This document shows positions 57,448-64,000 of a stretch of DNA of 64,000 nt, piece after piece (the first letter of the stretch is position 1; the number at the start of each line of letters is the position of its first letter). Where the stretch lies: assembly GCA_020740485.1 (NCBI GenBank), contig DYMN01000006.1, positions 1-64,000 of the forward strand, given 5' to 3'. The DNA comes from Polaribacter sp. Its GTDB lineage: Bacteria; Bacteroidota; Bacteroidia; Flavobacteriales; Flavobacteriaceae. The notes below the pieces were generated by a model. The model was not told where the DNA came from and searched no databases. It worked only from the letters and a program-made list of their open reading frames with translations. A program made the position numbers and the translations under genes.

Positions 57448-58773
57448 CTACTTGATTTTTTTATGCAATGCAATAGCATTCCTGTCACTCATTCCGGCAA
57501 TAAAAGTGCAAATTCCCAGCAGTCTTTCATAAAGATTGTCTTTTTGATAATGAAATTCTTCCGGCAAAAGGGCTAAAACCAATTTGTCGAAACCGGTGGT
57601 TTTGCCTTCGTAATCATTATTTACGGCTGTAGTAAAAACATCTAATAAATCTGTCAATACGTGATAACCGGTTATTTCCTTTTCAATTACTTCTTTTGAA
57701 CGATACATCTTTTCGATGCTAATATCTAATATATCATCTAATTGGGCTTCGTATTTGCATTTATCGAGCAATGAATGTTCGAATATACCCTCCAGAATTG
57801 CTTCTTCTTGATCAATAAAAACTTTAACGGCTTCATCTATCAAAGATTGAATTGCCAAGGCACGCAAGTAGCTCACACGATCTTTTTGAGTTTTCAATCC
57901 GTAATATTTTTCTGTAATTAAGTTATTGCGAACCAAGTTCAGTAAATATTCCAAGGCTTTATCTTCGGGAATCAGCCCCAAATTGATTCCGTCTTCAAAG
58001 TCAATGATGCTGTAACAAATATCGTCGGCAGCTTCTACTAAATAAGCTAAAGGATGTCGATAAAAACCGAGTTCCTCTTCTCGAATGGATTTTAATCCCA
58101 ATTCTGTTGCTACCTCTTTTAAAAAGGCTTGATCTTTGTAAAAAACACCAAATTTTTTTTCAGCGATATGTTTGGTTTTCTTAACCGGAACGGACAATTT
58201 GGGATATTTCATAAAGGCACCCAAGGTAGCATAGGACAAACGCAATCCTCCTATGATTCCCTCTCTGCTTTCCGTGAGAATACGGAATCCGTTAGCATTA
58301 CCTTCAAAACTGACTAAATCTTGCCATTGGGTTTCATTGAGATGCAATTTGTATTTCCTACCGTTGCCATTGAGAAAAAAATCGCCCATAGCTCTTTCGC
58401 CACTATGCCCAAAAGGTGGATTACCTATATCGTGCGCTAAGGCGGCAGCGGCTACAACAGCTCCAAAATCATTGGTTTTAAAGCCGTTTTCTAACAAATC
58501 GGGATGTTTTTTCAATAATTTTTGCCCTACAATTCTTCCTAAAGAACGTCCTACAACACTAACTTCCAAACTATGGGTCAAACGTGTATGTACAAAGTCA
58601 ACATCAGACAAAGGCACTACTTGCGTTTTGTTCTGCAAGCTGCGAAAATGGTCGGAAAATACGATACGATCATAATCCACTTCAAAACCCAAACGGGTTT
58701 CATCTTGCATCAATCGTGGACGTGATTCTTTGTCACCAAAACGTTTTAAAGATAGAAGTTGTTGCCAATCCAT
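57448..58773 (-). CDS. dgt: deoxyguanosinetriphosphate triphosphohydrolase (dGTPase)
   Basis: RTRLTHSLEVS-type HD region (DFVHTRLTHSLEVSVVGRSLG; AAALAHDIGNPPFGHSGE), VEAADDICYSIIDFEDG. Confidence 0.94.
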   Translation of the reverse strand: MDWQQLLSLKRFGDKESRPRLMQDETRLGFEVDYDRIVFSDHFRSLQNKTQVVPLSDVDFVHTRLTHSLEVSVVGRSLGRIVGQKLLKKHPDLLENGFKTNDFGAVVAAAALAHDIGNPPFGHSGERAMGDFFLNGNGRKYKLHLNETQWQDLVSFEGNANGFRILTESREGIIGGLRLSYATLGAFMKYPKLSVPVKKTKHIAEKKFGVFYKDQAFLKEVATELGLKSIREEELGFYRHPLAYLVEAADDICYSIIDFEDGINLGLIPEDKALEYLLNLVRNNLITEKYYGLKTQKDRVSYLRALAIQSLIDEAVKVFIDQEEAILEGIFEHSLLDKCKYEAQLDDILDISIEKMYRSKEVIEKEITGYHVLTDLLDVFTTAVNNDYEGKTTGFDKLVLALLPEEFHYQKDNLYERLLGICTFIAGMSDRNAIALHKKIK

Positions 58774-58970
58774 GAAATGAGATTTTAAAGTACAAAAGTA
58801 AGTTTTTTGTGGTGTTTATTCGACTTTTATATAAAGTTTATCATTACAAATAATGTGAAAATTTGGTATTCAACTCAATCGATTTAGTTGGAAATAAATT
58901 AGATTCTTTTTAAGAATTGATCCGCTAATTTAGCCTATCTTTGCCTATAATTTTAATAAAATCGGAACAC

Positions 58971-59903
58971 ATGTCTGAAAAAATATTAGTAATAGGAGCT
59001 TGCGGACAAATAGGGTCGGAGCTTACTATGAAATTGCGTGAAAAATATGGGAATCAAAACGTCATTGCCTCTGACATCAGAGAAGGAAATGATGAACTGA
59101 TGAATTCCGGCCCCTTTGAATTTATTGACGCCACAGACAAAGCTTCAATTTTGATGGTCATTCACAAGTATGGTATTACTACGATTTATCTGATGGCAGC
59201 AATGCTTTCTGCCACCGCAGAAAAACAACCCAAAAAAGCTTGGGACATCAACATGAACACCTTGTTGTACATATTGGATTTTGCCAAAGAAAAAATAATC
59301 AGCAAAATATATTGGCCCAGTTCCATTGCTGTATTTGGTGAAACCACCCCAAGAATTGACACCCCGCAACAAACCATTTTAGAACCGGCTACCGTTTACG
59401 GAATCAGTAAATTAGCAGGAGAAAGATGGTGTGCCTACTATCATCAAAAATTTGGAGTAGATGTGCGTACCTTACGTTATCCGGGAATCATTAGTTGGAA
59501 AACGCCACCCGGTGGTGGTACTACAGATTATGCGGTAGAGATATTTCATAAAGCATTATCCGATGGTAAATACGAATGTTTTTTAAGTGCTGAAACTACA
59601 TTACCTATGATGTATATGGACGATGCACTCAAAGCTACCTTAGATGTGATGGACGGACCAAAATTTGACACTTATATTGCTTATAATGTAGCTGCCGTTA
59701 GTTTTAATCCCAAAGAACTAACATCAGAAATTCAGAAACACTTACCCAATTTTACCATTAGTTACAAACCTGATTTTCGGCAAAAAATTGCCGATACCTG
59801 GCCACAAACCATCAACGATTCGTTGGCACGTAAGGAATGGAGTTGGAAACACGAATACGAAACATCAGATTTGGTAAGTGTAATGTTGGAAAATTTGAAG
59901 TAA
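58971..59903 (+). CDS. NAD-dependent epimerase-fold L-threonine dehydrogenase-like protein
   Basis: ILVIGACGQIGSELTMKLREKYG; KIYWPSSIAVFGETTPR; TVYGISKLAGERWCAYYHQKFGVDVRTLRYPGIISWKTPPGGGTTDYAVEIFH. Confidence 0.88.
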   Translation: MSEKILVIGACGQIGSELTMKLREKYGNQNVIASDIREGNDELMNSGPFEFIDATDKASILMVIHKYGITTIYLMAAMLSATAEKQPKKAWDINMNTLLYILDFAKEKIISKIYWPSSIAVFGETTPRIDTPQQTILEPATVYGISKLAGERWCAYYHQKFGVDVRTLRYPGIISWKTPPGGGTTDYAVEIFHKALSDGKYECFLSAETTLPMMYMDDALKATLDVMDGPKFDTYIAYNVAAVSFNPKELTSEIQKHLPNFTISYKPDFRQKIADTWPQTINDSLARKEWSWKHEYETSDLVSVMLENLK

Positions 59904-60066
59904 ACCGCCTAAAGAGCTTTACAAAAATCGGTAAAAATCGGTTTGTAAGTGTTTTCAGCGTTATAAGTTACATTTACTACAATTTATTATTAACATTTTT
60001 GTAATTTTGCGAACTAATTTTAACCGTTAAGTGGTAATTACTTAACCTTTATTTAAATACAATAAA

Positions 60067-61290
60067 ATGGATTTATTTGATAAATTAATTAAAAAATCAG
60101 GACCTCTTAAAGATTATGCGCTATCAAGCGAAGGTTATTATATGTTTCCTAAGTTAGAAGGGGAAATAGGACCCAGAATGCATTTTCAAGGAAAACCGGT
60201 AATCACTTGGAGTTTGAACGATTATTTGGGGTTAGCCAACCGACCTGATGTAAGAAAAGTAGATACGGAAGCAACCGCAAAATGGGGTTTAGCCTATCCT
60301 ATGGGAGCCAGAATGATGAGTGGTCAAACCGATTTACACCAACAATTAGAAAGAGAATTAGCTGCATTTGAAGGAAAAGAATCAGCTTTTTTATTGAATT
60401 ACGGGTATCAAGGTATCATGTCCATTGTACATTCATTAGTAGACAGACACGATGTGATTGTGTATGACTACGAAGCGCACGCCAGTATTGTTGATGGTGT
60501 TTCATTGCACATTGGAAAGCGCTTCGTTTACCAACACAATGATATGGAAAGCTTTAAAAAAGCATTGGACAAAGCCACAAGAGTAATTGAAGAAACCGGC
60601 GGTGCTATTTTAGTAATCACTGAAGGGGTTTACGGCATGCGTGGCGATCAAGGTAAAATCAAAGAAATTGTCTCTTTTAAAAAAGATTATAACTTCCGCC
60701 TATTAATTGACGACGCTCACGGCTTTGGTACTTTAGGACCTAATGGACAAGGAGCCTCGTTTGAACAAGGGGTACAAGACGAAGTGGATATTTATTTTGC
60801 AACATTTGCCAAGAGTATGGCAATGATTGGGGCGTTTGTCGCTTCTAAAAAAGAAATTATATTGCATTTGCAATACACCATGCGCAGTCAAATTTTTGCA
60901 AAATCACTTCCCATGCCTTTTGTAGAAAGCGCCTTGTATAGATTAAACATTTTTAGAAGTTCAACCGAACAAAAAGACAAACTTTGGAAAGTGGTAAATG
61001 CTATGCAATCCGGATTAAAAGCTGTGGGCTATGAAATAGGCGTAACTAACTCTCCTGTAACGCCGGTATATTTAAAAGGAAGTATAGAAGATGCTCGTAA
61101 TATTGTTGAAGAAATGAGAGAAAAATACGGTATCTTTACTTCAATGGTTGTGTATCCTGTAATTCCGAAAGGAATGATTATTCTCAGAATTATACCGACA
61201 GCTGCTCATACCATGCAAGATGTTGAAGAAACTTTAGTTGCATTTGAAAAAATGAAACCTTTTATCAAAGCATTAGAATCAAATTCATAA
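60067..61290 (+). CDS. PLP-dependent alpha-oxoamine synthase (KBL/SPT family)
   Basis: SLNDYLGLANRPDV, YDYEAHASIVDGVSLH, LLIDDAHGFGTLGPNGQG, TFAKSMAMIGAFVA. Confidence 0.88.
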   Translation: MDLFDKLIKKSGPLKDYALSSEGYYMFPKLEGEIGPRMHFQGKPVITWSLNDYLGLANRPDVRKVDTEATAKWGLAYPMGARMMSGQTDLHQQLERELAAFEGKESAFLLNYGYQGIMSIVHSLVDRHDVIVYDYEAHASIVDGVSLHIGKRFVYQHNDMESFKKALDKATRVIEETGGAILVITEGVYGMRGDQGKIKEIVSFKKDYNFRLLIDDAHGFGTLGPNGQGASFEQGVQDEVDIYFATFAKSMAMIGAFVASKKEIILHLQYTMRSQIFAKSLPMPFVESALYRLNIFRSSTEQKDKLWKVVNAMQSGLKAVGYEIGVTNSPVTPVYLKGSIEDARNIVEEMREKYGIFTSMVVYPVIPKGMIILRIIPTAAHTMQDVEETLVAFEKMKPFIKALESNS

Positions 61291-61293
61291 AAC

Positions 61294-61324
61294 AAAAAAC
61301 CTGATGAAATCATCAGGTTTTTTT
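61294..61324. terminator. intrinsic-terminator-like hairpin
   Basis: AAAAAACCTGATGAaaTCATCAGGTTTTTT. Confidence 0.8.
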
Positions 61325-61347
61325 GTTAAAATAGCAAACTAAATTTT

Positions 61348-61974
61348 TTAAAAATACAATGTCACTCCGATTGGAAACATTAAATGATGTATGTAACTAT
61401 CTTTATAAACCTCATTAAAACTTAGTACCGCTTTTGTTTCTAGTGCTATCTTTTCATCGAGTTTTACACCAAGATTAACAAAAGCAACTGTGTTTGTACT
61501 TTCCGGCTTTTTATCTCCTGAGTAGGAAGTGAGAAAATCCAATCCCGCACCCACTCCAAAATACAATTGAGGTTCACGAGCTATAAACAGATTAAACGAT
61601 GTTGATACGTCGAGATAAGTATATTTTCTATCTAATGTCTTTAGAGAATAACTACCTAATAACCCACCATCATAGGTAGATTCTTTATAAATTTGGGTTG
61701 AAACGTATTCTGTAGATAATGCTATAAATCCGTTTTCCCCTTTTGCTTCTCCGGTAAAGCCAAATCTATAACCTATCTTTAGATCAGCCAATTGTGGAAC
61801 TCCTTTTACCACATCGTCTCCGTTTAAAACAGACTCTAAACTTCTATTTCTCTCTAAATCAGGTAAAATTGCTGAATTAATTTGAAGGGAAGCTTTGACG
61901 CCGGGCTTAAAAACCATTTGCGAAAAACCCACTACAGAAAGCATAAAAAATAAGCCAAAAATTTTTGTTTTCAT
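61348..61974 (-). CDS. porin family / outer membrane beta-barrel protein
   Basis: Signal peptide MKTKIFGLFFMLSVVGFSQ; LYFGVGAGLDFLTSYSG; C-terminal MFPIGVTLYF. Confidence 0.75.
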   Translation of the reverse strand: MKTKIFGLFFMLSVVGFSQMVFKPGVKASLQINSAILPDLERNRSLESVLNGDDVVKGVPQLADLKIGYRFGFTGEAKGENGFIALSTEYVSTQIYKESTYDGGLLGSYSLKTLDRKYTYLDVSTSFNLFIAREPQLYFGVGAGLDFLTSYSGDKKPESTNTVAFVNLGVKLDEKIALETKAVLSFNEVYKDSYIHHLMFPIGVTLYF

Positions 61975-62068
61975 TTTAAATTGAATTAATTTAACTGCAA
62001 AAGTAGACATTAAAACGCTCCGTTTTGTAACAAATCGTACATTTGCGTTATTTAAATTTACATTTTAC

Positions 62069-62506
62069 ATGAATTGGTTTCATAAAAATTTTGAAGAATT
62101 AACCTTAAGAGAATTATACTCCATTTTAAGATTGCGCGCCGAAGTTTTTGTGGTAGAACAAGCAGCTGCCTATCAAGATGTAGACAATAAAGACCCTTTG
62201 GCTGAACATATATTTGCCATAGCGGATGGAGAAGTGGTGGCTTATACGCGTGTTTTCAAAAAGGGAGATTATTTTGATTTGGCTTGTATAGGAAGGGTTG
62301 TGGTAAAACCCAGTCACAGAGGGCTGAATTTGGGTCACGAATTGATGAAAAGAGCCACTTCCTATATGGACAAACTAAATTATGGTTCTATACACATTAG
62401 TGCTCAGGCCTACCTTCAAAAATTTTATGAAGGTTATGGTTTTAAAATAGTATCAGACCTTTATTTAGAAGATGGTCTACCACATTACGGCATGGAAAGA
62501 GATTAA
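62069..62506 (+). CDS. ElaA-like GNAT acetyltransferase
   Basis: FEELTLRELYSILRLRAEVFVVEQAAAYQDVDNKDPLAEHIF; IGRVVVKPSHRGLNLGHELMKRA. Confidence 0.9.
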   Translation: MNWFHKNFEELTLRELYSILRLRAEVFVVEQAAAYQDVDNKDPLAEHIFAIADGEVVAYTRVFKKGDYFDLACIGRVVVKPSHRGLNLGHELMKRATSYMDKLNYGSIHISAQAYLQKFYEGYGFKIVSDLYLEDGLPHYGMERD

Positions 62507-62507
62507 T

Positions 62508-62537
62508 AAAAAAACCGCCATTTATAAATGGCGGTTT
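62508..62537. terminator. bidirectional intrinsic-terminator-like hairpin
   Basis: AAAAAACCGCCATTTATAAATGGCGGTTT. Confidence 0.82.
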
Positions 62538-62552
62538 GAATAAATATATTTT

Positions 62553-63308
62553 TTAATTAATTTCAAATTTAATAGGCAAACTATAATTAACTCTAACTGC
62601 CTTGCCATTCATTTTGCCGGGTTTCATTTTTGGTAATTTATTCACAACCCTTATAGCTTCATTTTCCAAACTTTTATGCGTACCTCTTGCAAATACGCTT
62701 TTTATTTGTCCATTAGCATCTACTTTAAAGGTAACGTTAATTCTTTGAACACCTTCAAGTCCTAAAGTCTGTGCAATTTCAGTATCGAAGTTTTGGTTGA
62801 TATATTCCGTAACTTTCTGACTAAAACATTTTTTTAGCTCATCATTATTTCCTTTACAACCCGGAAATACGGGAGCTTCGTCTACAAGTATCAAAGAAAC
62901 CTCATCTTCGGGCTTCAAATCTTCCGGCACAATTTGTTCCGGTATATTCGTAATTAGTAGTCGTGTATTTTTTGTGGGATCTAAAACATCTGTGTTAATA
63001 ACCGGTTCATCAATAGGAACATCATCCTCTTTTATATCAAATTGATCCAAGACCAGAATTTCGGGTTGCTTGTAATCCTGCTTTTGTGGTTCATCTTGAT
63101 TTGTTTCCGGTGGAAATTCATCTAAAGGAGAAGATGTATCGGGAAAATAATCCACAGTAACTTTATTGTCATACGTTTTAGATTCAATAGCTAAGTATGC
63201 CATGAGCAAAGCAAAAACAAATCCTAATTGTATAAAAATACCGGATGATTTGCGTTGTACCTCATCTTTTTGAAGATTTGGTTTGTTTTGGTTTTGTGTA
63301 TTATTCAT
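62553..63308 (-). CDS. energy transducer TonB-like protein
   Basis: N-terminal TM, acidic/Pro-containing periplasmic linker, C-terminal TonB domain (VQRINVTFKVDANGQIKSVFARGTHKSLENEAIRVVNKLPKMKPGKMNGKAVRVNYSLPIKFEI). Confidence 0.88.
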   Translation of the reverse strand: MNNTQNQNKPNLQKDEVQRKSSGIFIQLGFVFALLMAYLAIESKTYDNKVTVDYFPDTSSPLDEFPPETNQDEPQKQDYKQPEILVLDQFDIKEDDVPIDEPVINTDVLDPTKNTRLLITNIPEQIVPEDLKPEDEVSLILVDEAPVFPGCKGNNDELKKCFSQKVTEYINQNFDTEIAQTLGLEGVQRINVTFKVDANGQIKSVFARGTHKSLENEAIRVVNKLPKMKPGKMNGKAVRVNYSLPIKFEIN

Positions 63309-63423
63309 ATTATATTAGTTTTTATTGCTTTTTTATTGCATAATCCACGTGTAAAATAGGAATGAAACAACAAATAAAGCAAATTGTTAATAATATGTTA
63401 AACACAAACTTTGTGCCAAAAAC

Positions 63424-63453
63424 AAACCGCTATGAGGTATGCTCATAGCGGTT
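63424..63453. terminator. hairpin between tandem TonB-like genes
   Basis: AAACCGCTATGAggtatgcTCATAGCGGTT. Confidence 0.65.
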
Positions 63454-63478
63454 CAATTATATATCATGTATTTGGAAA

Positions 63479-64000
63479 TTACTCCACTAAAAAGGTAATA
63501 GGTAAATTATAAGGAACCGCAACCGCTCTTCCTCTTTGTTTTCCTGGACTTAGTTTAGGTAATAATCCGGTAACTCTAACAGCTTCTGCTTCTAAACGTT
63601 TGTGAGGGGCTCTTGCTTGAATATTGGTAATATTACCGGTTTTATCAACTTTAAATCCAACGTTTATTTTGTATTTCCCGGGTTCCAAACCTACTTCATT
63701 GGTTAAATCAGTATTAAATTTACTGGTTATAAAGTCTTTCACCTTTTCAGAAAAACATTTTTTTAGTGCTTCTTTATCTCCTTTACATCCGGGATAAACC
63801 GGTACATCTTCGATTATATTGAAGGGTACGTCTTCCACCACATCTTCTTCTTCTTCCACTTCTTGAATATCGTGAATTACCACAGCCTGCTTTTCATTGG
63901 TTTCTGTAGATTCCACCACTACTTCCTCAATTTTCTTATTGTCTTCAACCACTTTAATGTCTTCAATCACAGGTGGTGGTGGTGGTAAATTTTCAGGTTT
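63479..64000 (-). CDS. energy transducer TonB-like protein, N-terminus off right edge
   Basis: Frame open to window end (KPENLPPPPPVIEDIKVVEDNK...), C-terminal TonB domain (YKINVGFKVDKTGNITNIQARAPHKRLEAEAVRVTGLLPKLSPGKQRGRAVAVPYNLPITF). Confidence 0.88.
   Translation of the reverse strand, partial: KPENLPPPPPVIEDIKVVEDNKKIEEVVVESTETNEKQAVVIHDIQEVEEEEDVVEDVPFNIIEDVPVYPGCKGDKEALKKCFSEKVKDFITSKFNTDLTNEVGLEPGKYKINVGFKVDKTGNITNIQARAPHKRLEAEAVRVTGLLPKLSPGKQRGRAVAVPYNLPITFLVE

Overview
The window is a low-GC chromosomal segment that looks like Bacteroidota/Flavobacteriia. Supporting signs are TAnnTTTG promoter boxes, a TonB-dependent receptor, many exported beta-barrel proteins, and conserved gene content (proC, comEC, lpxB, surE, prc, pgi, mfd, rplY, prs, ribF, folB, thrABC, dgt). 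Most of it is core metabolism and envelope biology with three tRNA genes (Phe, Leu, Cys). No CRISPR array, rRNA, transposase or prophage was recognised. The parts most worth a second look are: (1) a locally amplified array of beta-barrel protein plus small membrane protein units (about 9.8-14.6 kb) with a conserved ~60-nt leader repeat and one member whose ATG is replaced by an A-tract; (2) a putative redox/sulfur module (51.2-57.2 kb) with exported rhodaneses, a porin, a 12-motif c-type cytochrome and a divergent Crp/Fnr regulator next to a perfect TTGAT-N4-ATCAA box; (3) a 9-bp/45-bp higher-order tandem repeat abutting the cytochrome gene; (4) a broken tRNA-Phe 5' half interrupted by a dispersed palindrome; (5) a PAS / membrane protein / J-domain-SH3 trio; (6) a lipoprotein gene interrupted by one in-frame TAA. 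All product calls come from reading the translations by eye; no database search was run.
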